A DNA stretch of 64,000 nucleotides from Limnephilus marmoratus (Eukaryota; Arthropoda; Insecta; Trichoptera; Limnephilidae), in NCBI GenBank assembly GCA_917880885.1, contig OU862934.1, positions 31,852,734 to 31,916,733 on the forward strand. The letters run 5' to 3'. A model generated the notes under the pieces. The model saw nothing but the letters and a program-made list of their open reading frames with translations, made no database searches and was not told where the DNA came from. Each line of letters opens with the position of its first letter. The first letter of the stretch is position 1. Both the position numbers and the translations under genes were made by a program. Below are positions 21,233 through 31,809 of this stretch, piece by piece.

Positions 21233-22281
21233 TAGCGTGAAATACGTGCAGTATTAATAAATCTTTGCAGAAGTACGTTTAGAAATAAGCTGATAGGTAT
21301 TTCAACGGCAAAACTAATTGTCACTTTGCAAAAGATTATTAATTCCTTTAATCACTTAATAAAACCGGTCAGAGTACATTAAAGTAGGGTATTTCACGGA
21401 ACTGTTCTTCACGAAAACGTTTAACGATAATTTTCTTCTTTTAATGTATTTTATGCTATAAATTCAGATGAACTTTGTGGAGCGTTTTTTTTGCGTGCGC
21501 TCTGTGTGATAAAACTGTACTAATTATACCTCTAAAGCACGTACGGGCAACGTAAAATATACGGGGTTCTCTTCGTAATATCTGTCAAAAAATCAAACCA
21601 AATGATACGTTCGCAGAGAACAAACAATAAATCTAGTGAACGTTAAATGTCAAATTAAAAAAATTCGCCCGAAATCAAAGTGATGCCATATAAAAAAAAA
21701 AAATCAGTGTGGAATTTTATAAAATTATTAGGAACATTTTCGGAGACGGGACAAATAATGGATTTATTTATTTAAAAATAAAAAATACTGTAGGTACATT
21801 TCTAAAAAAATTTACTAACATTTTCCTAATCTTAGTACAAAATTATATCCACACGATGTTTTCCAATTCGTTATGAAGTCCATGCAAGTGGCCTATTCGA
21901 TCACGAAACAGTCACACAAGGCACTAGTGTTTTTTTTTATTCCATGGTCCGACCCCAATCTTTTTTGAGTGAAAGTGAAAACTTTTTTAGCGAAAAGTGA
22001 AAACTTTTTTAGCCCCATTGTGATTTGAAACTCGATCAAACGAAAATTAACGTCAGTAAAAAGAGACAAAAATTTATAAGATTTAGCCTCCGAGAGAATG
22101 AGATAGCATAATCGGTCTTCTCTTTGTGCGGTGCTTCGTAGCCTTCCTACTCTTGCCTACATTAGTTTTCTTAAGGTTTCACTTCTACCGCGTTTAAATT
22201 GCACACTCTGATTTTTTAATTTAGTATTATTTTTGTGGTTATTGGTAGACTGTTTAACCAATAATATGTATTTTTTTCCAG
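21233..22281. other. Gene A intron 2, distal part
   Basis: No gene or recognised repeat. A 17-bp direct duplication (AAAGTGAAAACTTTTTTAG) occurs at about 21967-22013. The final TTTTTTTCCAG is the exon 3 acceptor. Confidence 0.5.
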
Positions 22282-22316
22282 AATACGCCGATTTCTACAA
22301 TGGAGAATGCAGATAA
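22282..22316 (+). CDS. Kazal inhibitor gene A, exon 3 (sixth cysteine)
   Basis: The acceptor TTTTTTTCCAG precedes 22282. In phase with exon 2 it encodes EYADFYNGECR and a TAA stop. Cys76 completes the six-cysteine Kazal set, 15 residues after the fifth. A likely poly-A signal (AATAAA) lies near 22404. Intron 2 is 9.4 kb because of transposon insertions. Confidence 0.75.
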
Positions 22317-22502
22317 TATAAATCAAATAATGGCTGAAAGATTTGATTTTGAAACCTTGTTTCCATAAATCACTTATTTTAAATTTTATTTTAAAAAAAA
22401 ATTAAATAAAAACAGATGCAAAAAGTTTATCTTAAAAAATAAATCGTTTATTGATAATGGATTTCTTTAATTTCCCATCTCATTAAAAAAATGTTTTATT
22501 TT

Positions 22503-22600
22503 AGTTGAGTTGGCATCGCGTCAGCGGCCCACCCAGTCGTGAGTTTAATTCCTCAACATAGTCCTCCATCACGACACAGGCAAAATTTTCCTTTTACTGT
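22503..22600 (+). mobile_element. tRNA-like SINE relic downstream of gene A
   Basis: TTGGCATCGCGTCAGC, then CGTGAGTTTAATTCCTC as a decayed B box and AGTCCTCCATCACGAC. The same element lies at the same distance downstream of exon 3 in unit C (34797-34890), and a better-preserved copy is at 39835-39930 (-). Confidence 0.6.
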
Positions 22601-22745
22601 TGTGGTAGTAGGAGATTTTCTTCTTCTCGGCTTTCACCTCTCCCTCGTACTTCTCCCCCAAAGCCCGCCTCCATCGTTCTCCTCCTCCCTTCCAGATTCC
22701 CCTCCCCCTCCCGCCTTCCCTTCCTACCAGTATGTATTCCTACTC
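22600..22745 (+). repeat. R-B pyrimidine-rich fragment
   Basis: CTCTCCCTCGTACTTCTCCC and AAGCCCGCCTCCATCGTTC are shared with 26990-27110. Confidence 0.65.
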
Positions 22746-22929
22746 TCCCGACTCCTTATTCCATAATTTATGTTTTTATGTAGTCTTTAATTACTTAAAG
22801 CAATTTCTCAACTTGTTTAAGTCTTTTTAAAATTACTAATAAGCAATTTCCTTTGATTGGACCATAAAATGATAATATAGTTTTCAATTAAAATTTGCAC
22901 TATTATGATCAGAAAGCAATTATTTTTAT

Positions 22930-23200
22930 TTTATACAGAAGTATATAAGCCCGCCTTTTGTCCATGCGTTCATTAGAAAAGAAAATTCTTTCGTTAAATT
23001 AACAAAAATGAAGATCATCGGGATTTTGCCTTTAGAAGTATAGAAAAATAAGTATAAAATCTTCATTTTTGTTGGTTTCATGAAAGAATTTTCTTTTCTA
23101 AGGAACCCGTGGACAAAAGGCGGGCTTATATACTTCTAAAGTCAAAGTCCTCGGAATTGGTATTGGTAAGAAAGTTTTGTTTTATTCATGGAGATCAGCT
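22930..23200 (+). pseudogene. Kazal unit B: first exon destroyed by promoter foldback
   Basis: TATATAAG at about 22943 and the conserved 5' UTR lead to ATG at 23008 with MKIIGILPLEV and a stop. The sequence then repeats the promoter and 5' UTR in reverse orientation (CTTCATTTTTGTTGG to GGCGGGCTTATATACTTC), after which an exon-1-like end (GGTATTGGTAAGAAAG) resumes. No exon 2 or exon 3 for this unit was found before unit C. The same rearrangement is present in unit C, so it predates their separation. Confidence 0.75.
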
Positions 23201-23442
23201 TCAGAGTTGAAACCCTTTGGAAGTTTGTTGGAGGATAGCAACCACATTATAATTTCATAATTTTAAAACATGCAGAAGCAGTGTCATTACCACAAAACCT
23301 CAGCAACAGATCATAAATGTTATCGACAGTCAAAAAGTGTAAGTTGTGTTTGAAACCCGTTAGATTTTTGTGAGTTTGACGTGTTTTGAAGGAAATTTTT
23401 TCCAGAATAATTTTGAGCAGCGATATTCTACTTTGGTGATTA

Positions 23443-24210
23443 ACACCCATATGCATAGTCGGTACCTCGAGATTTCCTCCACTCGACTCAACCTCAAGGA
23501 TAAATTCGGTATGCAGAACTGAAAAAACTATCCTCGACTTGAGCAAATTCCTCAGTCGAGTCGAGTAATGAACTGTCAAACTCAAGGTACGTCGCGATCT
23601 ACCTTAAGGTCTCCTCGAAGCTTGTTAACAGCGCGCACCACATTATTTCTGAGGTTATTTCAAGTTTTATTAGCATAATGAATAATTTTCATGATTTTAT
23701 CGACTACCTTTATGAAGATTTGTACCAATATCGTCCTATAAAGCGGTATTTATGGGATGCAGAAAATCCGCTGGAATATTTTGATAATGTGGAATTCCGA
23801 AGAAGATTTCGATTTAGAAAAGATGTAAAATGAAAAATAATAAAGACGTAGATGTAAAGAAATCAAATTAACAAAATTCTCTTTGCACTCGACAGTTGAA
23901 TTGAATGACAGAATTGACAGATAGCGCCGAAGACAGCCCATAGATGAAAAAAGTGAATCGTAAATATATTCTTTACAAATATTTAAATATTTAATTAACC
24001 ATTCTCTACAGTTTGCCAGCATAATAATAAGAAATTTAATGACGTCATTCCTTCACTCAACCTCAACTCGACTTACTGGAGGTTCCTCACTGGAGGGTGA
24101 AGCCGTAACTCAGCATACTAATTTCAAGGAAGTTTTTAAGATTTACTTTAGGTGACCTCGACTAAGGTCGAGTGGAGGAGGTCTCGAGGAACCGACTATG
24201 CATATGGGTG
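23443..24210 (+). mobile_element. PIF/Harbinger-type element, nonautonomous remnant
   Basis: Terminal inverted repeats of about 40 bp begin ACACCCATATGCATAGTCGG on the left, and the mirror CCGACTATGCATATGGGTG closes the right. Both ends are flanked by TTA (23440-23442 and 24211-24213), the target preference of PIF/Harbinger. The paralogous unit C lacks the insertion (GGTGATTTCGTGTTTTT near 28730). It contains a 51-codon transposase N-terminal remnant. Confidence 0.75.
23678..23833 (+). pseudogene. Harbinger transposase N-terminal remnant
   Basis: A 51-codon open frame ends in NPLEYFDNVEFRRRFRFRKD, matching the NPLE..D..EFRRRFRLSK pattern near the N-terminus of HARBI1-like transposases. The catalytic domain is missing. 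Recognition is by motif memory and is consistent with the TTA duplication. Confidence 0.65.
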
Positions 24211-24216
24211 TTAGTG

Positions 24217-24496
24217 TTTTGTTCAAAGGCGGAATCTTCTACTGAGCATGTTTGCTTTTACACTGAGAGCTCTTCTTTGCCTATCGATGTCGTCATCGTC
24301 CATCAGATTACTGGTGATTATGTGTCCAAGGTATTTAGTTCCTTCAGTCACCTGCAGGTTCACACCATTCAGGGTAGCTGGAGGAATATTTTTTGGTCCT
24401 TGTCCATATCTTACGACCAGTAGAGCCGTTTTAGTGCATGTTTGTTTCTTCAGCAAACTCTTCGCAGATCTTTAAAAGAATTCGTAGGCCCCTTAT
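24217..24496 (-). pseudogene. LINE reverse transcriptase fragment
   Basis: The - strand frame 24223-24456 reads LVVRYGQGPKNIPPATLNG, TEGTKYLGHIIT and DDDDIDRQRRALSVKANML, the region just after the RT active site in many LINEs. It is a different family from LINE-A and LINE-B. Confidence 0.65.
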
Positions 24497-24499
24497 GGA

Positions 24500-25310
24500 T
24501 GGTGCCATCAATACAATATTATAAAGGCGAAAGTTTGTATGGATGTGTATGCATGGATGTATGTAATCTTTCACGTAAAAAATATTTATTCGAATTTAAA
24601 AATTCTTTCACTAATAGGAAGCTACATTATTTGCGAGTAATAAAGGCTTTATATATTGGTAAACTCTTGCGTTATGAATAATCTGTGGCGTTATGTAATT
24701 ATTTATCATACGTTTTCTGCCTTGGAAACGGTGTTTTTTTTTTTTTTTCGGCAATTCACCCTAAAAAGAGTGCTTTGTTGGCGTCGTAGTTAATATCCAT
24801 CTCTAAAAATGAATTGCCGAAATGTATGCATGCGCATAACTTCCAAATGACTGCACCAAATTGGTTAATTCTTTTTTTTTTGTTCGTTATTTTGTGTAAA
24901 ACTACTGTGGTACTCTGGCATTATGAAATTTGTATAAAAAATTGCAATAGGTGGCACGCGAGCAGTTTGAAAATTGAATGTACTGGGAATGAATGTGTGG
25001 AATGCGAGAGGTGGGAGGGGGTGTGGGGTGGGGTGAGGGTGTGGGAAAGGCAGTGGGGGAGGGGGAGGGGGTAGGGGGAGAGGGGGGAAGGAAGGAAGGG
25101 GGGGAGGGGGAGGGGTGTAAGAGTGTGGAGGGAAAGTGGAGGGGGGAGGGGTATTGGGTTAAGAAAGTGGTGGGGGGAGGACGAGGGGGAGGGGTGTGAG
25201 GGGGGGGGGATAGGGGGAGTGAAGTGGGGAGAGGGAAAGTGGAGGAGGCGGAGTGGGAATCCCCCTATTACCATGCGAGCGAAGCCGCGGGAAAAAGCTA
25301 GTTACCTATA
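24500..25310 (-). repeat. R-B repeat, long copy
   Basis: On the - strand it starts CTAGCTTTTTCCCGCGGCTT then CGCTCGCATGG, has about 300 bp of C-rich core (24985-25260 on the + strand is G-rich), continues through the CGCGTGCCACCTATTGCAAT segment and ends in ACAAACTTTCGCCTTTATAA. The glycine- or proline-rich frames are composition artefacts. Confidence 0.75.
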
Positions 25311-25313
25311 AAA

Positions 25314-25600
25314 TTAAAGAAAGATTACTTCTAAATTGGTTTTGATAAAATCTTTAATGTTAGATCTGTCTTGGTTGATGATCCAAGACTTGGTGCCTGA
25401 TATATATTTTAAATAAGTTTTGTTCTGTCTAGCGACCAGTAGAAGTGCATTGTATAACTTTGGTGCAAAGTATATAAAAAATATTTCACCAAAGGTTGTT
25501 TTGGTGAAAGGTATGCAAGATATTATGCTCTTTGGTTCTAATATCTCGAGCAGTTTGGACATTGTCAAAAGCAGTTCTTTGTTTGAAGAGGTATGCTGGT
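25314..25600 (-). pseudogene. LINE RT C-terminal fragment
   Basis: The - strand frame reads HTSSNKELLLTMSKLLE, FFIYFAPKLYNALLLVAR and SNIKDFIKTNLEVIFL with a stop, the usual terminal pattern of LINE ORF2 (APKLYN.L followed by FK..LK). It abuts LINE-B at 25605. Confidence 0.6.
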
Positions 25601-25604
25601 ATGT

Positions 25605-26290
25605 ATCCTCCATCGATATGCTTGGTGTAACTCTAAGTGACCAGCTCAGGTACGGGGGCTCCATCGAAACCAGAGTTAAGTTAGCCTCTCAGAAACTGGG
25701 TGTACTGTACAGGGCCCGCAGATACTTTAATGGTACACAACTGCTAACCCTGTACAAATCGCAAGTGTGCCCACGGTTGAATTTGGCAGCCACCTCTGGT
25801 CTGGAGCTCCAAAATACCTAAAAAAACCCTTGACTCTGTGCAGAAACGGGCGGTCCATTTGATAGATTCTCCCATCTTAACAGACGGACTGCAATCCTTA
25901 GAGCACAGGCGTCAGGTGGGAATGCTGTTCTTGTTCTACCGGTATTACAATGGAAGATGCTCCGAGGAACTAGCGTCATTGATCCCCTCGGCACCGGTGC
26001 ATAGTCGGGAAACACGCCAAACACGCACCCAACATTTGTACACGGTTGACATTAGTCACATGAGAACGGGTCGTTTCTATGACTTGTTCTTGAGTTCAAC
26101 GGCTCGGCTGTGGAACGATTTGCCGGCCTCTATGTTTCCTCCCTCCTACAACATGGGTCTCTTCAAGACCCGTGTTCACTCCTTCCTTTCCTCAAAAAGA
26201 CCCTCCACACAGCATCTTCAAAGATGACATAGGCCCTGAGGGAAGTTATTTTCCTCATGGCCTCCTGTGTGGAGTTAATATAAAAAAGGA
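25605..26290 (+). mobile_element. LINE-B, 5'-truncated copy
   Basis: Plus-strand RT C-terminus: IDMLGVTLSDQLRYGGSIET in frame 25420-25821, then after a frameshift DSPILTDGLQSLEHRR to FKTRVHSFLSSKRPSTQHLQ in frame 25838-26227. The 3' UTR carries the R-A-shared tail and ends near 26290. Confidence 0.85.
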
Positions 26291-26789
26291 CATATTGCCC
26301 AAAAGATTTCTTCCGAACAGCTTTCGGAAACGATAGCATAAATAAACTTATACTACATTGATGGCAAAAATTTGCGGCAAAGTTACCATATATATAATTA
26401 TTGTCCCGGCCCTGAGAAAGACCCAAGTTGGGTAAAATGTTAAATGCTTATTACAAATGTCTTTTTGTACTGTGTGATATTGTAAAATTAAAATATATAA
26501 GCGCCATACACGATGAGTTCGTATGTTACATGATGTGGTACGAGTGAAGTTCCGCTGAGTTGCTGTTTGGATAATTCATAAGAAGATAGATAATTTCCTA
26601 TTTGGGATGACTATTTTAAGTCCGCAAGTCTTGTGACAGATCTTATATTACGACAGAAAGGGTCATTCAAATACCGTGAATAACCCAATGTGTGTTAAGT
26701 TGAGTGACAAATTAAACAAAACAATATTGTTTAAATTAATCTAAAACTTAAAGTTGATATACTTTTAAAAATATTAAAATAAATCAACA
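26291..26789. other. Spacer without recognised features
   Basis: AT-rich; no supported gene, and no repeat match elsewhere in the window. Confidence 0.45.
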
Positions 26790-27135
26790 ACTGACACTCA
26801 AAGAAAGAAATTATTTCTCGTGCGTACTTTCCCATGTGTCCCCTATCCTTTCCCGTCCCCCCTCCCCCTCCCCCAGTGACCCCTTTCTCACGCGTGTTCG
26901 CCTTCCTCCTTCCCCACCTTCGCACTCTTTCACGGTTCCCCTCAATCCTCCCGTTTTCCCCTCCTGCCTTCCGCGTTCTTCTCAATCCTACCGCGTTCCC
27001 CTCCCGCCTTCTCGGCCTTCACCTCTCCCTCGTACTTCTCCCGCAAAGCCCGCCTCCATCGTTCCCCTTCTCCCTTCCAGATTTCCCTCCCCCTGGCGCC
27101 TTCCCTCCCTACCAGTAGGTATTCCTAATCTCCCG
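26790..27135 (+). repeat. R-B repeat copy
   Basis: C/T-rich core with CCTTCGCACTCTTTCACGGT and AAGCCCGCCTCCATCGTTCC. It ends near CCTACCAGTAGGTATTCC. Confidence 0.7.
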
Positions 27136-27159
27136 ACTTCTTATTCCATAATTCATGTT

Positions 27160-27610
27160 TATACAAGCTGGTACCCAGCATGCTTCGCTATGCCATATAA
27201 TAAAGAAATTGTTTCTCCCTGCGTGTCCTTTCCCATTCATCCCGTTCCACTTCCGCTCCCCCCCCCCCCTCAATTCCTCTCCCGCGTCCTCTTCCCCTCT
27301 CGCGTTTCCACTCCGCCTCCTCCACCTTCCCTCTCCCCACTCCACTCCCCCCCTTCCCCCGTCCCACAAACTCCCCTCCCGAGTTCCCCTCCCCCCTTCC
27401 TGATTCCCCTCCCTTCCCTCACGCGTTCCATAAATTAATTCCCGGTACTTTTAGCTTTCAAACAGCTCGAGTACCACCTATTGCATTTTTTTATACAAAT
27501 TTCATAATTCCAGATCTCACTAGTGCTTTTATACAAACCTTGTCCTGACAATAACGAACACGACAAAAAAAGAATTATCCTATTTGGTGCAGTCGTTCGG
27601 AAGTTTTGCG
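27160..27610 (+). repeat. R-B repeat copy, adjacent to the previous one
   Basis: Head AGCTGGTACCCAGCATGCTT, TGCGTGTCCTTTCCC, about 180 bp of C-rich core, then CAGCTCGAGTACCACCTATT. Two complete copies lie head to tail at 26790-27610. Confidence 0.7.
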
Positions 27611-28132
27611 AGTACATACATTATAGATATAGCCTTTTTAAAATTACGTAAAGCAATTTCTCAACTTGTGAATGAGATTTTGATTGGATTGATATGTTTG
27701 TGTAAAGAATGACTGGCGAAGGACCTTGATTTTGTGTTACTATCACTGCTTGAAATGATAAAAATACATGTGGCATAGAAAGGAAAGGACTCGCCGAAAA
27801 GGATGAAAGAACTTGTAGGCTGGCAATGTCCTCGTCTGCTTTCTCTCCCATCCAACAGGCACAAACAGCAATAGGCGTGAGTTTCGTTTATTTGATAATA
27901 TACGGCGGAGTTATTTTAATGGAGATTAACCGATAGCAGAAGCACAATGGCTATATGTTGCGGCGAGCGTTTATTACAGACTGAGTAGGAATTGACGGAT
28001 AGGCAATAGGGATAGGTAGGAAAGGAATTTGTTACAATATTAATACCAATCCCAAGCAGTGACAGTATGTATGCGTGCTATGTAGGTATGTGTATGTGTA
28101 GGTATGTGTATGGGCGTAATCAACTTGTTTAC
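27611..28132. other. Spacer upstream of unit C
   Basis: No gene recognised. A short TATGTGTATG-rich stretch lies at about 28064-28112. Confidence 0.45.
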
Positions 28133-28239
28133 AGTCTTTTTAAAATTACTAATAAGCAATTTCCTTTGATTGGAACATAAAATGAAAATAAAGTTTTTAA
28201 TTAAAATTTGCACTGTTATGATCAAAAAGCAATTATTTT

Positions 28240-28475
28240 AATTTGACACCGAAGTATATAAGGCCGCCTTTTATCCATGGGTTCATTAGAAAAGAAAATT
28301 CTTTCGTAAAACCTACAAAAATGAAGATCATCGGGGACTTTGCCTTTAGAAGTATAGAATCTTCATTTTTGTTGGTTTTACGGAAGAATTATCTTTTCGA
28401 ATTAACCCGTGGACAAAAGGCGGGTTTATATACTTCTAAAGTCAAAGTCCTCGGTATTGGTACTGGTAAGAAAGT
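28240..28475 (+). pseudogene. Kazal unit C: first exon with promoter foldback
   Basis: TATATAAG (about 28255) and the conserved 5' UTR lead to ATG at 28321, MKIIGDFAF. The next 35 bp are followed by an inverted copy of the leader and promoter (28362-28441), then GGTATTGGTACTGGTAAGAAAG. The frame stays open across the inversion to a GTAAGA donor, so a longer first exon is conceivable. No exon 2 was found before exon 3 at 34567. Confidence 0.7.
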
Positions 28476-28788
28476 TTTGGTTTGTTTTATTCATGGAGAT
28501 CAGCTTCATAGTGGAAACCCTTTGGAAGTTTGTGGGAGTATAGCTACCACATTATAATATCATAATTTTAAAACATGCTGAAGCAGTGTCATTACCACAA
28601 AATCCCAACAACAAATCATAAATGTTATCAACAGTCAAAAAGTGTAGGTTGTGTTTTAAACCCATTAGATTTTAGTAAGTTGAAGGAAATTTTTTCCAGA
28701 ATAATTTTGAGCAGCGATATTCTACTTTGGTGATTTCGTGTTTTTAAAAAATCCTTCAATGTTACTGATTTCTTCTTCTTCAATGGCG

Positions 28789-31700
28789 CTACAGCCCAAT
28801 TCGAGCCTTGGCCTCCTTCAAAATAAGCCTCCACCGCCCTCTGTCCTCGGCCGTCTTCTTCCAATCTGCAACCTGGAGTAATCCTCTTGCATCCTTCCTG
28901 ACATCATCCTCCCATCTCAGTCTAGGTCTGCCCGCCTTTCGTTTACCTCCCGGGTGTCCTGTCAGAACCTTCTTCGGTACTCGTGTGCTTGGCATTCGGT
29001 GCACATGTCCGGCCCATCTTAATCTTTGGAGTCTTAAATGGGTGGAGAGTCTGGGAGCTTGGTAAATATCATAGAGCTCATTATTGTGGCGGATTCTCCA
29101 TGCCTCTCCCTCTCGCACCGCTCCTAAGATTCTTCGAAGTACCTTTCTTTCGAAGATGTCCAGCCGTTCCGCTGACTTTGCTGTCAGTGTTCCCGCCTCA
29201 CATCCATAGGCCAAGACCGTTCTGATAATTGTTTTATATAAGGTTATTTTGGTTTTCCTATGGACGTTTCGGGATTTGAACACTGGCAGCAACGCGAAGT
29301 AAGTTTTGTTAGCGGCTGTAATGCGCTTTCTTACTTCTACTGGGTCTTCATTGTCCTGCGTTATGATGGAGCCCAGGTAGGTAAACTCTTCGACCACTTC
29401 GAAATTATAATTGTCTTTGAATTTCACTTTGTCTTTTATTCTGCGGTGAGGGGTTCTGGTTTGCATCATGATTTTTGTTTTATTTTCATTGATTTGCAAA
29501 CCCACCTCTCTTGCCGCAGTCTCCAAAGGGTCAAACACTTCTCTTACAGCCTGTAGGGATCTTCCGACAATGTTAAGGTCATCTGCGTAGCCAACTATTT
29601 GATTGCTTCTGTAGCAGATGTTTGAGTCGGTACTGATCATTGTCTTCCTCACGACGTGCTCCAGTACAATATTGAAAAGGGTGGGTGCTAAGCCATCACC
29701 TTGTTTCAGCCCCTGGGAAACGTTAAAATCCTCCGTTGTTTCACCTCCTATCCTTACTCGACACCGTGATCCGACCATTGTTGCTTTTACAAGCTTGACT
29801 ATTTTGGGCGGTATTCCAAAATTGAGGAGTATTTCATATATTTTCTCCCTATCTATACTGTCATACGCCTGTTTGAAGTCAACAAATAGTTGATATATAT
29901 CTATATCGAATTCCCAGCATTTTGTCAGGATTTGTCGAGTAGTGAAGAGTTGATCAGTGGTGGATCTCCCCCTCCTGAACCCTGCCTGATATTCTCCTAG
30001 TAAGTTTTCTGAGTAATATTCTAGTTTGTCTTTCAAAATCATTGTGAAAATTTTATACGCTGTACAAAGTAACGATATTCCTCTGTGATTTTCACACTTC
30101 AATTTGTCTCCCTTTTTATGTATGGGGCATATTATTCTAGTTTTCCATTCTTCTGGTACTCTTTCAGCGGTCCATATTTTCACAATGAGATTGTGTAGCA
30201 GGTTCTTCAGTTGTTCGTTTCCATATTTATAGAGCTCTGCAGGGATATTATCTCCTCCCGGAGTTTTATTGTTTTTCAGTTTCTTTAGGGCAGCCCTTAT
30301 TTCTGCCATTGATGGCGCTCTCGTTGTTTCATCACTATTTAGCTCGTCCGGAATGTGAGTTGGTTCGACTGTCAGGTTGTTATTGGGATTTAAGAGCTGT
30401 TGAAAATATTCTTTCCACCTAGTATTGATCTTTTCCTTATCTCCTATTATGTCTCCATTATTATCTCTGCACAGAGATGTGTTGGGTTTGAAGCCCTTTT
30501 TAAATACATTGACGCCTTTATATGCCTCACGTGGATTGTTATTTGCAAAGTCATGTTCCATTTTCAACAATATGTTGTTAAAATACAATCTCTTCTTTCT
30601 TTTAATTAAATGGTTAGCATCTCTTCGTGCTTGTTCGTAGGCTTGTCTTTTTGCTCTAGTTCCTCTTTCTATACATAATTTTTTTAGAACATTTTTCTTG
30701 CAGACGCTCTGTATGCACTCCTCATCGAACCAGGGATTTCTAGCCTGTCTTGGTCTATTTCCAATGCCTGATTCCGCCGCTGTCAGCAGTGCATTTCTCA
30801 GATTGGTCCAATCCTCTTCTAAATCATTTGGGGAGAGCGGATCACTCAGTTGGTTTGGTAGGTTTGTTGACAATGAGTCATGATATCTTTCCAATCCTTC
30901 TGGTGTTTTAAGAGCATCGATGTTTAGCTTTGGGATACTTGGCTGATTAGACCTTTTATCCCTTGCTATTCTGCATCTATAGGATGCTACTACCAAATAG
31001 TGATCCGAATCACAGTTAGCTCCTCTGTAGCTTCTTACATTTGTGATACTGGTCGCCCCTCTTCTTTCAATTAGGATATGGTATCTGCCGCCAGGTGATG
31101 TCCATGTCCATTTATATATATTCTTCCGTGGGAACTGTGTTGATGCTATTATCATATTCCTTGATTCTGCAAAGTCAATCACTCTTGATCCATTGTTATT
31201 GCTTTCCGTATGAAGACTGTTTTTTCCTGTAACCTGCTGGTGTGCCGGATCCTGACCAATTTTTGCATTAAGGTCTCCAACTACCATTTTTATATCATTG
31301 GATGGTATGGTGTCATATATCTGTTCCAGTTTATGATAGAAAGTATCCTTAGTTACTTCATCTTTGTCTTCTGTCTCAGCGTGGACATTAACGATGGAAA
31401 TGTTAAAGAATTTAGTTTTTATACGAAGTATACATATTCTTTCGTTTACAGCCCTAAAACCAATTACTTGGTTTTTTAATCTTTGGTTAACGATGAAGGC
31501 TACTCCGAACTCATGGTATTTTTCGTTGCCACTGTGCATTATTGTATGCGTTCTAGTATCAAAGGTATCAGTGCCTGTCCATCTTGTTTCCTGCACTGCT
31601 AATATATCTACTTTGTACTTTTCCATTTCACCAAGTACTTCTCTGAGGGCCCCACCTCTGTACATCGTTCTTACATTCCATGTTGCCATTCTCAAGTCCA

Positions 31701-31809
31701 TATTTCGATTGCCATGTTGTCTGCCGGGTATTTTCGCTGTCCGAGGCTTAGTTTCCGGTTTCGTAATAATGCTATTTTTACAGGGAGTGGTTATTAGCCA
31801 CTCGCCCAA
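28789..31809 (-). CDS. RTE-type endonuclease-reverse transcriptase
   Basis: 1006 aa from Met at 31809. Endonuclease (about residues 38-290): LRMATWNVRTMY, AVQETRWTG, VVGDLNAKIG and NCDSDHYLVV, which hold the Asn, Glu, Asp-x-Asn and SDH catalytic positions. RT (about 490-760): CPIHKKGD, LFVDFKQAYDSID (motif A), QGLKQGDGLAPTLFN (motif B) and VGYADDLNIV (motif C). C-terminus: LQRLRWAGHVHRM, GKRKAGRPRLRWEDDV and DWKKTAEDRGRWR, typical of RTE-like proteins. There are no stops or frameshifts. It would reverse transcribe its own RNA at a nicked target. The first roughly 35 residues lie in the tandem 5' region, so a start further in is possible. Confidence 0.92.
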   Translation of the reverse strand: MGEWLITTPCKNSIITKPETKPRTAKIPGRQHGNRNMDLRMATWNVRTMYRGGALREVLGEMEKYKVDILAVQETRWTGTDTFDTRTHTIMHSGNEKYHEFGVAFIVNQRLKNQVIGFRAVNERICILRIKTKFFNISIVNVHAETEDKDEVTKDTFYHKLEQIYDTIPSNDIKMVVGDLNAKIGQDPAHQQVTGKNSLHTESNNNGSRVIDFAESRNMIIASTQFPRKNIYKWTWTSPGGRYHILIERRGATSITNVRSYRGANCDSDHYLVVASYRCRIARDKRSNQPSIPKLNIDALKTPEGLERYHDSLSTNLPNQLSDPLSPNDLEEDWTNLRNALLTAAESGIGNRPRQARNPWFDEECIQSVCKKNVLKKLCIERGTRAKRQAYEQARRDANHLIKRKKRLYFNNILLKMEHDFANNNPREAYKGVNVFKKGFKPNTSLCRDNNGDIIGDKEKINTRWKEYFQQLLNPNNNLTVEPTHIPDELNSDETTRAPSMAEIRAALKKLKNNKTPGGDNIPAELYKYGNEQLKNLLHNLIVKIWTAERVPEEWKTRIICPIHKKGDKLKCENHRGISLLCTAYKIFTMILKDKLEYYSENLLGEYQAGFRRGRSTTDQLFTTRQILTKCWEFDIDIYQLFVDFKQAYDSIDREKIYEILLNFGIPPKIVKLVKATMVGSRCRVRIGGETTEDFNVSQGLKQGDGLAPTLFNIVLEHVVRKTMISTDSNICYRSNQIVGYADDLNIVGRSLQAVREVFDPLETAAREVGLQINENKTKIMMQTRTPHRRIKDKVKFKDNYNFEVVEEFTYLGSIITQDNEDPVEVRKRITAANKTYFALLPVFKSRNVHRKTKITLYKTIIRTVLAYGCEAGTLTAKSAERLDIFERKVLRRILGAVREGEAWRIRHNNELYDIYQAPRLSTHLRLQRLRWAGHVHRMPSTRVPKKVLTGHPGGKRKAGRPRLRWEDDVRKDARGLLQVADWKKTAEDRGRWRLILKEAKARIGL

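Noticed and set aside
24921..25274. Proline-rich or glycine-rich proteins on the two strands
   Set aside because: Composition artefact of the R-B core; no start context or domain.
26836..27438. 200-codon proline/serine-rich protein
   Set aside because: It is a translation of the pyrimidine-rich cores of two adjacent R-B repeats.
28808..31479. Many + strand frames of 60-150 codons
   Set aside because: They are antisense shadows of the 1006-codon RTE protein.
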